A stretch of DNA of 8,998 nucleotides from Pseudofrankia asymbiotica. Its GTDB lineage: Bacteria; Actinomycetota; Actinomycetes; Frankiales; Frankiaceae. Below are positions 1 through 5,710 of the stretch, piece after piece; position 1 is the first letter of the stretch; each line of letters begins with the position of its first letter. A program made the position numbers and the translations under genes. Location of the stretch: assembly GCF_001983105.1 (NCBI RefSeq), contig NZ_MOMC01000050.1, forward strand, positions 49,173 through 58,170, in the 5' to 3' direction. The notes below the pieces were generated by a model. The model did not search any database, was not told the origin of the DNA, and was given only the letters and a program-made list of their open reading frames with translations.

Positions 1-560
1 AGCTGGTCCTCTTCAACTGCGCGTTCAACGGGTTCGCCCTGCTCTCCGAGATGCGACAGGGCGTGCTGGAGCGGCTGTCGGTGACACCCATCAGCCGGCC
101 CGCGCTGCTGCTCGGCCGTGCCTGCCGGGACGCGACGCTCGTCGTCATCCAGGGTGGGATCCTCGTCGGCCTCGCCGTCCCGCTCGGGCTGCACGTCCAC
201 GGCGGGATGATCATCGCCGCGCTCGTGCTGCTGACGCTGGGGATCGGCCTGTCCTGCCTCGGCTACGGCCTCGCGCTGATCCTGCGCAGCGAGGACGCGC
301 TCGCGCCCGTGGTCCAGGGTGTGTCGCTGCCGGTGCTGCTGCTGTCCGGGGTGTTCCTGCCGCTCACGCTCGCGCCGGGCTGGCTGGACAACACCGCCGA
401 GGCCAACCCGCTGCGGCACACCGTCGACGCTGTCCGCGCCCTGACGCTCGGCTCCGGCCGCGCCTGGCTCGGCATCGTCGTCACCGTCGCCCTCAGCGCC
501 CTGCTCGTGGTCTTCGGCACCCGCCGCTTCAGCAACACCGAGGACGTGCGCATCACCTGA
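1..560 (+). CDS. ABC-2 type transporter permease, C-terminal part (5' end outside window)
   Basis: Integral membrane subunit of an ABC exporter, the part that forms the channel and works with a separate ATPase. The reading frame is open from the left edge (first full codon at position 3), so the protein starts upstream; about 185 residues are visible. They hold a cytoplasmic-looking segment (ETMRQ-like lead, then ERLSVTPISR), typical of the loop before the later membrane spans of ABC-2 permeases, and about four hydrophobic helices. The last part reads LLLSGVFLPL...PGWL followed by NPLRHTVDAVRAL, matching the conserved C-terminal end of the DrrB/NodJ-like ABC-2 family (an 'NPl..vvda.R' pattern after the penultimate helix). 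It ends with TGA at 558. The ATPase gene is expected upstream. The substrate (drug, lipid or polysaccharide) cannot be told from this part. Confidence 0.85.
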   Translation, partial: LVLFNCAFNGFALLSEMRQGVLERLSVTPISRPALLLGRACRDATLVVIQGGILVGLAVPLGLHVHGGMIIAALVLLTLGIGLSCLGYGLALILRSEDALAPVVQGVSLPVLLLSGVFLPLTLAPGWLDNTAEANPLRHTVDAVRALTLGSGRAWLGIVVTVALSALLVVFGTRRFSNTEDVRIT

Positions 561-650
561 TCCCTTCGCGGCAAACCGCCCGGCGCGGCGTGAACAGGGG
601 CGTCGGCTGGGCGACAGTCCAGGGGCCACCGCGCGAGCGACGATGGACGG
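561..650. other. Intergenic gap before the thiol-redox pair
   Basis: This 90 bp G/C-rich spacer separates the ABC permease from the lipoprotein gene. I see no clear -35/-10 pair, no strong hairpin and only weak purine-rich sequence (GGACGG) before the GTG at 651. The lipoprotein gene may be transcribed from a promoter I cannot recognise or by read-through from the permease. Confidence 0.4.
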
Positions 651-1241
651 GTGGACTTCAAGGTGCGCCCGCGGGTGGCCCGCCCGGCCAGGCTGATGCG
701 AAGGCTCGCGCGGGCGAGGCTCGTGGCCGTCGGCCTCGCGGTGGCCGCGCTCGCGGCCGTGGCGGGGTGCGGCGGGGGCGGCACGGGCACGCCCGCGGCC
801 GCCGGCGCCGGCCGGGCCGATGGGGGCTCGGTGCCCGCGCAGCTGCGGTTCGACGCCGCGACAGTCGACGGCGGGCGGATCTCGGGGGCGTCGCTCGCCG
901 GGCGGCCGGCGGTGCTGTGGTTCTGGGCACCGTGGTGCCCGATCTGCCACGGCGAGGCGCCGGACATCGCCCGCGCGCAGAAGAAGTTCGGCGACAAGGT
1001 GCAGTTCGTCGGCGTCGCCGGGCTCGGGACCGTCCCGGAGATGCGGAAGTTCGTCGCCGACACCGGGCTCGGCGCGTTCCCGCACGCGGTCGACGACAAC
1101 GGCCGCCTGTGGTCCTCGTTCGGCGTCGACGAGCAGCCCGCGCTGGCGTTCGTCACGGCCGACGGCGAGGTCAGGACGTTGCAGGGCCTGCTGTCGGAGG
1201 CCGAGCTGAACATGTACACCGAGCAGCTGGTGACGAGCTGA
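651..1241 (+). CDS. Thioredoxin-fold (TlpA/DsbE/Mpt53-like) lipoprotein
   Basis: Predicted extracytoplasmic thiol-disulfide oxidoreductase anchored to the membrane by a lipid. From the GTG at 651 it has 196 residues: an Arg-rich N-terminus, a hydrophobic stretch at about 24-38 and a lipobox V-A-G-C with the lipidated Cys at 40, then a Gly-rich linker. The thioredoxin domain (about 62-196) has FWAPWCPICHGE with the redox pair C96/C99, and a cis-proline at P163 (QPA). An internal ATG at 696 (residue 16) would give a more usual 25-residue lipoprotein signal; neither start has a strong ribosome binding site. The CPIC centre and the 'FWAPWC' lead are typical of TlpA/ResA/DsbE proteins, and the arrangement with the next gene recalls mycobacterial Mpt53. 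It likely oxidises or reduces cysteines of secreted proteins; the direction cannot be read from sequence. Confidence 0.88.
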   Translation: MDFKVRPRVARPARLMRRLARARLVAVGLAVAALAAVAGCGGGGTGTPAAAGAGRADGGSVPAQLRFDAATVDGGRISGASLAGRPAVLWFWAPWCPICHGEAPDIARAQKKFGDKVQFVGVAGLGTVPEMRKFVADTGLGAFPHAVDDNGRLWSSFGVDEQPALAFVTADGEVRTLQGLLSEAELNMYTEQLVTS

Positions 1242-1268
1242 CCGACCCCGGCCGACGACGATCCGCCC

Positions 1269-1293
1269 GGCGCGGCGAGCGCGGCTCGGCGCC
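1269..1293 (+). repeat. Intercistronic hairpin between the thioredoxin-like and CcdA-like genes
   Basis: Inverted repeat in the 73 bp gap: GGCGC, a two-base bulge (GG), CGAGC, loop GCG, GCTCG, GCGCC. That gives two adjacent 5-bp G/C stems. There is no T-run after it, and it ends 21 nt before the next ATG, so it could be an mRNA-stabilising or weak attenuating hairpin rather than a full terminator. In such G/C-rich sequence a stem of this size may also be chance. Confidence 0.3.
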
Positions 1294-1314
1294 GCCGGCT
1301 ATGGGTGCGAACTG

Positions 1315-2205
1315 ATGGCCGGGGCCCCCTACGCACTGGCTTTGACGGCCGGCATGGTCGCCGCGGTGAACCCCTGCGGCTTCGCCCTGCTGCCGGGCTA
1401 CGTCTCGCTCGTCGTCGTCGACCACACCCGGCCGGGCGCCCCGCCAGCCCGGCTCGGCGCGCTGCGGCGCGCCGCCGGGATGACCGCGGCGATGACCGGC
1501 GGGTTCGTCCTGGTGTTCGGGCTGTTCGGGTTGGTCGTGACCCCGCTGGCGCTGTCGGTCGGGCGGTGGCTGCCGTGGGTGACCATCGTCATCGGTGCCG
1601 GGCTGGTCGGGCTCGGCGCCGCGATGGCGGCCGGGCGCCAGGCATGGGTGCGGCTGCCGAAGCCTCGTTCGGCGCGGGTCGACGGGACGGTCTGGTCGAC
1701 GGCGCTGTATGGGGTGTCGTACGCGTTGGCCTCGTTGTCCTGCACGGTCGGGCCGTTTCTCGCGGTGACGACCTCGACCTTCTCCTCGGCGAACCTGGCC
1801 GCCGGTGTGGCGGTGTTCGTCGTGTACGCCGCCGGGATGGGCCTGGTCGTCGGCGTCGTCACCGTCGCCGCCGCGCTCGCCCGCGACGGCGCCACCCGCT
1901 GGCTGCGCCACGCCCAGGCCTACGCCGGCCGGGCGGGCGGCGCGCTGCTTGTCGCCGCCGGCTGCTACGTCCTCTACTACGGCGTCTACGAGCTGCGTGT
2001 GTTCGGCGGCGCCGACGCCGCCGACCCCGTGGTCCGCGCCGCGACCCGCCTGCAGGGCACGCTCGCCGACTGGGTTCGCGCCGCGGGCGCCACCGTCCTG
2101 CTCGTCACCCTGGCCGTCCTGGTCGCCCTCGTCGTCGCGCTGACGGCAGCGGCGCGGCGACCATGGGCCCGCGACCGCCGTCCTGGGTCTCCGCCGGCCG
2201 GCTGA
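1315..2205 (+). CDS. CcdA/DsbD-type membrane thiol-electron carrier
   Basis: Predicted polytopic membrane protein (296 aa) that carries reducing equivalents from cytoplasmic thioredoxin across the membrane to an extracytoplasmic thioredoxin-like partner. The first helix contains the hallmark A-V-N-P-C-G-F (Cys21), and the second conserved Cys lies in S-L-S-C-T-V-G-P-F (Cys143, Pro147), the symmetrical pair of the CcdA/DsbD-beta family. About six to seven hydrophobic segments are seen (roughly 7-30, 62-80, 86-106, 131-152, 162-189, 207-225, 256-280). The last helix and basic tail (RRPWARDRR) extend beyond the minimal CcdA length. It starts at ATG 1315, 73 bp after the thioredoxin-like gene on the same strand, so the two are probably co-transcribed. 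The ribosome binding site is weak. The mycobacterial Rv2878c-Rv2877c pair has the same logic. Whether it serves cytochrome c maturation or general disulfide control is not shown here. Confidence 0.88.
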   Translation: MAGAPYALALTAGMVAAVNPCGFALLPGYVSLVVVDHTRPGAPPARLGALRRAAGMTAAMTGGFVLVFGLFGLVVTPLALSVGRWLPWVTIVIGAGLVGLGAAMAAGRQAWVRLPKPRSARVDGTVWSTALYGVSYALASLSCTVGPFLAVTTSTFSSANLAAGVAVFVVYAAGMGLVVGVVTVAAALARDGATRWLRHAQAYAGRAGGALLVAAGCYVLYYGVYELRVFGGADAADPVVRAATRLQGTLADWVRAAGATVLLVTLAVLVALVVALTAAARRPWARDRRPGSPPAG

Positions 2206-2262
2206 GGCCCGGCCGTCCCCTCACGTCTGACACGACGCCCGGGATCCCGTGCGGGCAGTTGA

Positions 2263-2288
2263 GCGACCAGGTTTCCTGGCTCGGTCGC
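2263..2288. repeat. Inverted repeat upstream of the oxidoreductase promoter
   Basis: GCGACCAGG, loop TTT, then CCTGG and, after a four-base bulge, GTCGC. It can fold as a bulged stem of about nine base pairs. It lies 58 bp after the CcdA-like stop and just upstream of the predicted -35, so it may act as a weak terminator of the thiol-redox unit or as an operator. There is no T-run. Confidence 0.35.
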
Positions 2289-2293
2289 ACGGT

Positions 2294-2322
2294 CTGACAG
2301 GGCGCCTCCGGCGACCTAACGT
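2294..2322 (+). promoter_or_regulatory. Predicted sigma-70-like promoter of the FAD oxidoreductase gene
   Basis: A -35 box CTGACA (2294-2299, five of six bases of TTGACA) and a -10 box TAACGT (2317-2322, keeping the key T, A and final T of TATAAT) are separated by exactly 17 bp. Transcription would begin near 2329, giving a short leader of about 30 nt that contains the ribosome binding site. It is the clearest promoter in the window. Confidence 0.55.
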
Positions 2323-2343
2323 CTGACGGGACACAGCCGAGGC

Positions 2344-2350
2344 GGGAGGG
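2344..2350 (+). promoter_or_regulatory. Ribosome binding site of the FAD oxidoreductase
   Basis: GGGAGGG, a good Shine-Dalgarno match, ends 8 nt before the GTG at 2359. It supports that start over the in-frame GTG at 2365. Confidence 0.7.
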
Positions 2351-2358
2351 GGCAGGCC

Positions 2359-3750
2359 GTGGGCGTGACCGTCGCCGAGATCGCCGAGCTCGTGGACGAG
2401 CTGCCAGCGGGTGTCGTCGCGACCGACCCCGACCTGCTGGACAAGTACCGGCGGGACCGGGCGGCGGATCCCGACGCCGGGATGCCGCTCGCCGCGGTGC
2501 GGGCGGAGTCGACCGAGCAGGTGCAGGCGGCGGTCCGCTGGGCGGCGCGCCACCGGGTGCCGGTGGTGCCGCGCGGCGCCGGCACGGGCCTGTCCGGCGG
2601 GTCGACGGCGGTGACCGGCGGCATCGTGCTCTCGACGGAGCGGATGCGGGCGGTGCGCGTCGACCCGGTGACGAGGATCGCGGTCGCCCAGCCCGGGGCG
2701 CTGAACGTGGAGGTGAAGGGCGCGGCCGCCGAGCACGGGCTGTGGTACCCGCCGGATCCGTCGTCGTTCGAGATCTGCTCGATCGGCGGCAACGTGGCGA
2801 CCAACGCCGGCGGCCTGTGCTGCGTGAAGTACGGGGTGACGACCGACTACGTCCTCGGCCTGCGGGTGGTGCTCGCCGACGGCACGGCGGTGCGGCTCGG
2901 CGGGCCGCGGCTCAAGGACGTCGCCGGCCTGTCGCTGACCAAGCTGTTCGTCGGCAGCGAGGGCACGCTCGGGATCGTCACCGAGGCGACCCTGCGGCTG
3001 CTGCCCGCGCAGCCGCCCGCGAGAACGCTGGTCGCGAGTTTCCCGACCATGGCCGCGGCCACGGCCGCGGTCCTGTCGATCACCTCGGCGCTGCGCCCGG
3101 CGATGCTCGAGCTCATGGACTCCACGTCGATCAACGCGGTCGAGGACATGCTGATCATGGGCCTTGACCGCGACGCCGCGGCGCTGCTGCTCGCCCGCAC
3201 CGACGCGCCCCACCGGGCCGGCGAGGAGGAGCTGCGGGCCATGGTCACCGCGTGCGAGGACGCCGGGGCGAGCGAGGTGCTCGCCACCGACGACCCGGAC
3301 GAGGGCGAGGCGTTCGTCGTCGCCCGCCGCGCCGCGATCACGGCGATCGAGCGGCTCGGCCCGGTGCTCCTGGAGGACGTGGGTGTCCCGGTGCCCCGGC
3401 TGCCGGAGCTGGTCGCGGGCGTCGAGGCGATCGCGGCCGCCCGCGGTGTCACGATCGCGGTCGTCGCGCACGCCGGCGACGGCAACACCCACCCGCTGAT
3501 CGTCGTCGACCCCGCCGACGCGGCCGCGGCCGAACGGGCCCGGCTCGCGTTCGGCGAGGTGATGGACCTGGCGATCAGCCTCGACGGCACCATCACCGGC
3601 GAGCACGGCGTCGGCCGGCTCAAGCGGCCATGGCTGCTCCCCCAGGTCGGCCAGGACGTCCTCGACCTGTCGCTGCGCGTCAAGCAGGCCCTCGACCCGC
3701 TCGGCATCCTCAACCCCGGCGCCGTCTTCGCGCCCGGCGGACACCTCTAA
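2359..3750 (+). CDS. FAD-linked 2-hydroxyacid oxidoreductase, GlcD / D-lactate dehydrogenase-like
   Basis: Predicted flavoenzyme (463 aa) oxidising a D-2-hydroxyacid such as D-lactate, glycolate or D-2-hydroxyglutarate, with electrons passing to quinone or another carrier. The N-terminal PCMH-type FAD domain (about 40-220) has PRGAGTGLSGGS at 71-82, GGNVATNAGGLCCVKYG at 143-159 and FVGSEGTLGIVTEATLRLLP at 197-216. The C-terminal FAD-oxidase domain (about 222-460) has the conserved HAGDGNTH at 371-378, GEHGVG at 414-419 and the closing LDPLGILNPG. Length and motif order match single-chain GlcD-like enzymes of the family that includes FAD_binding_4 and FAD-oxidase_C. No Cys-rich iron-sulfur domain is fused, and no GlcE/GlcF gene is beside it. 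It starts with GTG after a good ribosome binding site and a predicted promoter, so it appears to be its own transcription unit. Substrate cannot be decided from sequence alone. Confidence 0.92.
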   Translation: MGVTVAEIAELVDELPAGVVATDPDLLDKYRRDRAADPDAGMPLAAVRAESTEQVQAAVRWAARHRVPVVPRGAGTGLSGGSTAVTGGIVLSTERMRAVRVDPVTRIAVAQPGALNVEVKGAAAEHGLWYPPDPSSFEICSIGGNVATNAGGLCCVKYGVTTDYVLGLRVVLADGTAVRLGGPRLKDVAGLSLTKLFVGSEGTLGIVTEATLRLLPAQPPARTLVASFPTMAAATAAVLSITSALRPAMLELMDSTSINAVEDMLIMGLDRDAAALLLARTDAPHRAGEEELRAMVTACEDAGASEVLATDDPDEGEAFVVARRAAITAIERLGPVLLEDVGVPVPRLPELVAGVEAIAAARGVTIAVVAHAGDGNTHPLIVVDPADAAAAERARLAFGEVMDLAISLDGTITGEHGVGRLKRPWLLPQVGQDVLDLSLRVKQALDPLGILNPGAVFAPGGHL

Positions 3751-3756
3751 CCGGCA

Positions 3757-3815
3757 GAGCTCCACCGCGGGCAGAGCTCCAGCGCGCGCGGAGCTCACCG
3801 CGCGCGGAGCTTTCT
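3757..3815 (+). terminator. Nested GAGCT palindrome cluster, likely terminator of the FAD oxidoreductase gene
   Basis: Beginning 6 bp after the stop codon, GAGCTCC occurs at 3757 and 3774, and its complement GGAGCT at 3790 and 3806. The inner pair (3774-3780 with 3790-3796) is a perfect 7-bp stem around a G/C loop. The outer pair (3758-3763 with 3806-3811) can enclose it and is followed directly by TTTCT. A G/C stem followed by a T-rich stretch fits an intrinsic terminator. The GAGCT cores start at 3757, 3774, 3791 and 3807, a period of 16-17 bp. Confidence 0.55.
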
Positions 3816-3847
3816 CGTGGCAGCGTCCGCCGCGAGCAAAGCCGCCG

Positions 3848-3865
3848 CGGTGAAACGGTTTCCCG
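3848..3865. promoter_or_regulatory. GAAACGGTTTC palindrome upstream of the SRPBCC gene (candidate operator)
   Basis: A perfect 11-bp odd palindrome, GAAAC-G-GTTTC at 3852-3862, extended by CGG on the left (one unpaired T between) and CCG on the right. It lies about 33 bp before the preferred GTG start. The one-base centre suits a protein-bound DNA palindrome better than an RNA hairpin. The binding protein is not known. Confidence 0.35.
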
Positions 3866-3879
3866 GCGGGCACGGAGCT

Positions 3880-3884
3880 GGGAG
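3880..3884 (+). promoter_or_regulatory. Ribosome binding site deciding the SRPBCC start
   Basis: GGGAG at 3880-3884 lies 10 nt before the GTG at 3895. The alternative in-frame GTG at 3817 comes right after the terminator-like cluster and has no Shine-Dalgarno sequence, so 3895 is preferred. Confidence 0.5.
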
Positions 3885-3894
3885 AATCGCCGAA

Positions 3895-4383
3895 GTGACC
3901 TCCGAGCCGCCGTTCGTCGACGAGCACACGACGGTCGTCGACGCCGGCGCCGAGGATGTCTGGCTGGCGCTCGCCGAGCGGCTGGACCGGTCGTTCGGCG
4001 GCGCGGGCGCGCAACGCTACGCCCGCGCGGTCGGCTGCGCCGAATGGGCACCGTCCGGGCCGCGGCCGCTCGCCACCGGGTCGACGATCGTCGGCTTCCG
4101 GGTTGTCGCCGCCGAGCCGGGCTCCTGGCTGATGCTCGCCGGGCGCCACCGCTACTCCGACTACACCCTCACCTTCCGGCTCGACGACGCCGGCGGCGGC
4201 CGCACCCGCCTGCGCGCCGAGACCAGGGCGGCCTTCCCAGGCGTGCTCGGCCGCACCTACCGGTTGCTCGTCATCGGCTCCCGCGGCCACGTCGTCGGCC
4301 TGCGCCGCCTGCTCGCGGCCACCCGTCGCCGGGCTGAGCAGCACGCCGGCCTGGCCGGCGGGCCCACCGCGCAGATCGACTAG
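3895..4383 (+). CDS. SRPBCC (START/polyketide-cyclase-like) family protein
   Basis: Small soluble protein, 162 residues from the GTG at 3895 (188 if the GTG at 3817 were used). It shows the usual layout of an SRPBCC fold: an opening strand (DEHTTVVDAGAEDVWLAL) leading to the first helix, a middle strand pair (GSTIVGFRVVAAEPGSWLML), YSDYTLTFRLDD, then RTRLRAETRAAFPG and a long C-terminal helix (about residues 115-150). Such proteins bind hydrophobic ligands in a deep pocket and range from hydrolase-activator-like to cyclase or lipid-binding functions; nothing here specifies the ligand. It stands between two terminator-like structures and converges on the Rieske gene, so it looks monocistronic. 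The extra 26 residues of the longer form are Ala/Lys-rich and look like non-coding leader. Confidence 0.72.
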   Translation: MTSEPPFVDEHTTVVDAGAEDVWLALAERLDRSFGGAGAQRYARAVGCAEWAPSGPRPLATGSTIVGFRVVAAEPGSWLMLAGRHRYSDYTLTFRLDDAGGGRTRLRAETRAAFPGVLGRTYRLLVIGSRGHVVGLRRLLAATRRRAEQHAGLAGGPTAQID

Positions 4384-4423
4384 CGCTGTCGGGCCACGGA
4401 ACCCGGTTGGCCCCGAGACCAAT

Positions 4424-4457
4424 GCGCCCCAGGCCAGCCGGGGCTGTCCTGGGGCGC
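4424..4457. terminator. Strong bidirectional terminator hairpin between convergent genes
   Basis: GCGCCCCAGG pairs perfectly with CCTGGGGCGC; inside, CAGCC pairs with GGCTG around a GG centre. Only one C/T mismatch interrupts the 15 pairs. It sits in the 104-bp gap between the stop codons of the SRPBCC gene and the minus-strand Rieske gene, where a shared terminator is expected. There is no T-run on either side, which is common for actinobacterial G/C-rich terminators. Confidence 0.75.
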
Positions 4458-4487
4458 GTCGGGCGCGGCTGTGGCCGGCGCGGGCGC

Positions 4488-5570
4488 TCAGGCGTCGAGG
4501 CTGATCCCCAGGGCCGTCTCCATGCTGGCGTGCCGGTGGTGCAGGCCGGGCTCGTTGCGGCCGAAGACGAGCTGAGGCCGCCCGCCGGACGCCATGCCGG
4601 CCTGGACGTTGGCGGCCAGCGGGTAGTCCTCGTCGCGGACGCTGGCGTGGGCGTACTCGAAGATGTCGTCCGCGCCCGCGCGACCCGCCTCGTCAGAGGT
4701 GTCGAGAGTGGTGGCGTTCTGGTGAACGGTCACCGAATTGCCTGGCCCGTTGCCCGGGTAGACGCGGAAGATCTCACCGTTGATGAATGTCACCGACATG
4801 ACGATGTTCGGGAAGATCGCATAGATCACCACGAAGTAGTGCAGCGGTTCCCATTCGCTCTCCGGCTTGTCGGCGAGCTCGGTGATGTTCTGCATCGGGA
4901 AGATCAGCCGGTGATGCGGTCCGAAGGTGTCGAACAGTGCGCAGTTGCCGCGTACCAGCAGTGCGAACGTGTTCTTGTGCACCGTCGGGAAATGGTAGTT
5001 CTCGCCGAACGTGTCCAGCGCGAGCTTCCAGTTCACCGGCGCGTCGAGAACCTTCTCGCCGACCGGGTTCCAGTCACCGATTCCCCAGGAGGCCAGCTCG
5101 GGGCCGAGCTCGCCGAGGTGGCCGTCGATGTCGAGGGGGCCGCCGTCCGGGTCGAGACCGACCCACAGGAAACCGGAGTGCTCGGCGGCTGGCAGCTCGG
5201 TCAGGCCGGGCTTGTCCGCCATCGTCGCCGGGAAGCCGTCCCGGCCTGGGCAGGTGACCAGCGCACCCTTGTTGTTGTAGCTCCAGGCGTGGTACGGGCA
5301 GGTGAAGCGTGTGGCCTCGCCGCTGTCCTCGGCGACCTTGGCCTGCCGGTGCGCGCAGATGTTCTGGAACGCCCGGACGGTGCCGTCGTCGTCGCGGGTG
5401 AGCAGCACCGGGACGTCCATGACCGTCTTGGTGGTGTACGTTCCCGGGCCGGGCAGTTCGGAGCGGTAGCCGACCAGCTGCGGGGAGCTGCGCACGAATT
5501 CGCGTTCGCGCTCGAAAAGCTCCTGGCTGGTGTAGATCGCGGCCGGAAGGATGCGCTCGCTGGGCATCAT
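4488..5570 (-). CDS. Rieske non-heme iron aromatic-ring-hydroxylating oxygenase, alpha subunit
   Basis: Predicted terminal oxygenase component that adds oxygen to an aromatic or related substrate, using electrons from a separate reductase or ferredoxin. Numbered from the ATG at 5570 (360 aa), the Rieske domain (about 35-145) has C72-A-H74 and C91-P-Y-H94 as [2Fe-2S] ligands. The catalytic domain has G-E-N-Y-H193-F-P-T-V-H198, the two mononuclear-iron histidines, with E190 where naphthalene dioxygenase has the bridging Asp. D315 (in VRDEDYPLA) is the likely third iron ligand. No beta subunit, ferredoxin or reductase gene is adjacent. The frame continues 23 codons upstream of this ATG as plausible protein; see the separate entry on 5571-5639, which probably contains the real N-terminus. 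The gene runs toward the SRPBCC gene and ends at a shared hairpin. Substrate is unknown. Confidence 0.92.
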   Translation of the reverse strand: MMPSERILPAAIYTSQELFEREREFVRSSPQLVGYRSELPGPGTYTTKTVMDVPVLLTRDDDGTVRAFQNICAHRQAKVAEDSGEATRFTCPYHAWSYNNKGALVTCPGRDGFPATMADKPGLTELPAAEHSGFLWVGLDPDGGPLDIDGHLGELGPELASWGIGDWNPVGEKVLDAPVNWKLALDTFGENYHFPTVHKNTFALLVRGNCALFDTFGPHHRLIFPMQNITELADKPESEWEPLHYFVVIYAIFPNIVMSVTFINGEIFRVYPGNGPGNSVTVHQNATTLDTSDEAGRAGADDIFEYAHASVRDEDYPLAANVQAGMASGGRPQLVFGRNEPGLHHRHASMETALGISLDA

Positions 5571-5639
5571 GTCCGTCGTCTTGTCATCTGCGATCTTCAG
5601 CGCTCGCCGCGTGATGTCGATGAGCTCGTTGCGGTCGAT
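5571..5639 (-). other. Likely N-terminal extension of the Rieske oxygenase, apparently starting at ATC
   Basis: In frame with and directly upstream of the ATG at 5570, 23 codons read IDRNELIDITRRALK, then IADDKTTD, then MMPSER. This is a helical, charged sequence of the kind I recall at the start of related Rieske oxygenases ('M-IDRDEL...RRAL..' followed by 'TTD'). No ATG, GTG or TTG occurs between it and the in-frame TGA further upstream; the only alternative is a CTG at 5600. The first Ile codon (ATC, 5639-5637) lies 6 nt after AGGGAGG, whereas the ATGs at 5570 and 5567 have no good ribosome binding site. Either ATC initiates, or a former ATG has been lost and translation uses an internal start. 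Confidence 0.5.
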
Positions 5640-5645
5640 CGGAAG

Positions 5646-5652
5646 CCTCCCT
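5646..5652 (-). promoter_or_regulatory. Strong Shine-Dalgarno sequence upstream of the Rieske gene
   Basis: AGGGAGG on the minus strand, the best ribosome binding site near this gene. It is 6 nt from the ATC codon at 5639 but 75 nt from the first in-frame ATG, so it argues for initiation near 5639. Confidence 0.6.
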
Positions 5653-5672
5653 GGCGCGGCGATGATGAATTC

Positions 5673-5689
5673 TGATCAGCGAGCGATCA
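5673..5689. promoter_or_regulatory. TGATC-N7-GATCA inverted repeat (candidate operator of the Rieske gene)
   Basis: TGATC (5673-5677) and GATCA (5685-5689) form a 17-bp dyad about 20 bp upstream of the strong Shine-Dalgarno sequence of the Rieske gene. Catabolic oxygenase genes are often under TetR- or GntR-type regulators that bind dyads of this size, so an operator is plausible. No regulator gene is visible nearby. Confidence 0.35.
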
Positions 5690-5693
5690 TGAC

Positions 5694-5710
5694 CGCCGAC
5701 GCCGTCGGCG
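5694..5710. repeat. 7-bp inverted repeat with 3-nt loop
   Basis: CGCCGAC, loop GCC, GTCGGCG: a perfect 7-bp stem in the leader or promoter region of the Rieske gene, next to the TGATC dyad. It could be part of the same control region or a chance G/C palindrome. Confidence 0.3.

Larger units (their letters stand above)
2225..2327. repeat. Three copies of GTCTGAC in the oxidoreductase promoter region
   Basis: GTCTGAC, itself a 3+1+3 palindrome (GTC-T-GAC), occurs at 2225-2231, 2292-2298 and 2321-2327. Copies 1 and 3 share a wider match, ACGTCTGAC, then a variable base, then a G/C-rich GAC/GGAC tail. Copy 2 overlaps the predicted -35 element and copy 3 overlaps the end of the predicted -10, so a repressor binding them could shut the promoter. 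The regulator is unknown; this is an inference from placement and repetition. Confidence 0.45.

Noticed and set aside
263..1336. A 357-codon minus-strand frame over the permease end and the thioredoxin-like gene
   Set aside because: Ser/Pro/Arg-rich low-complexity translation, antisense to two motif-bearing genes.
3817..3894. Longer N-terminus of the SRPBCC protein starting at GTG 3817
   Set aside because: No Shine-Dalgarno sequence, it begins immediately after a terminator-like structure, and the added residues are outside the fold; 3895 has a usable ribosome binding site.
2221..4422. A 733-codon open frame on the minus strand across the FAD oxidoreductase and SRPBCC genes
   Set aside because: It lies antisense to genes with clear family motifs, has an Arg/Gly/Ala/Asp-rich composition and no recognisable domain. 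Long antisense frames are expected at this G/C content.
4407..5675. A 422-codon open frame on the plus strand opposite the Rieske gene
   Set aside because: The Rieske frame has all metal-ligand motifs; the opposite frame is a compositional shadow with no motif and no suitable ribosome binding site.
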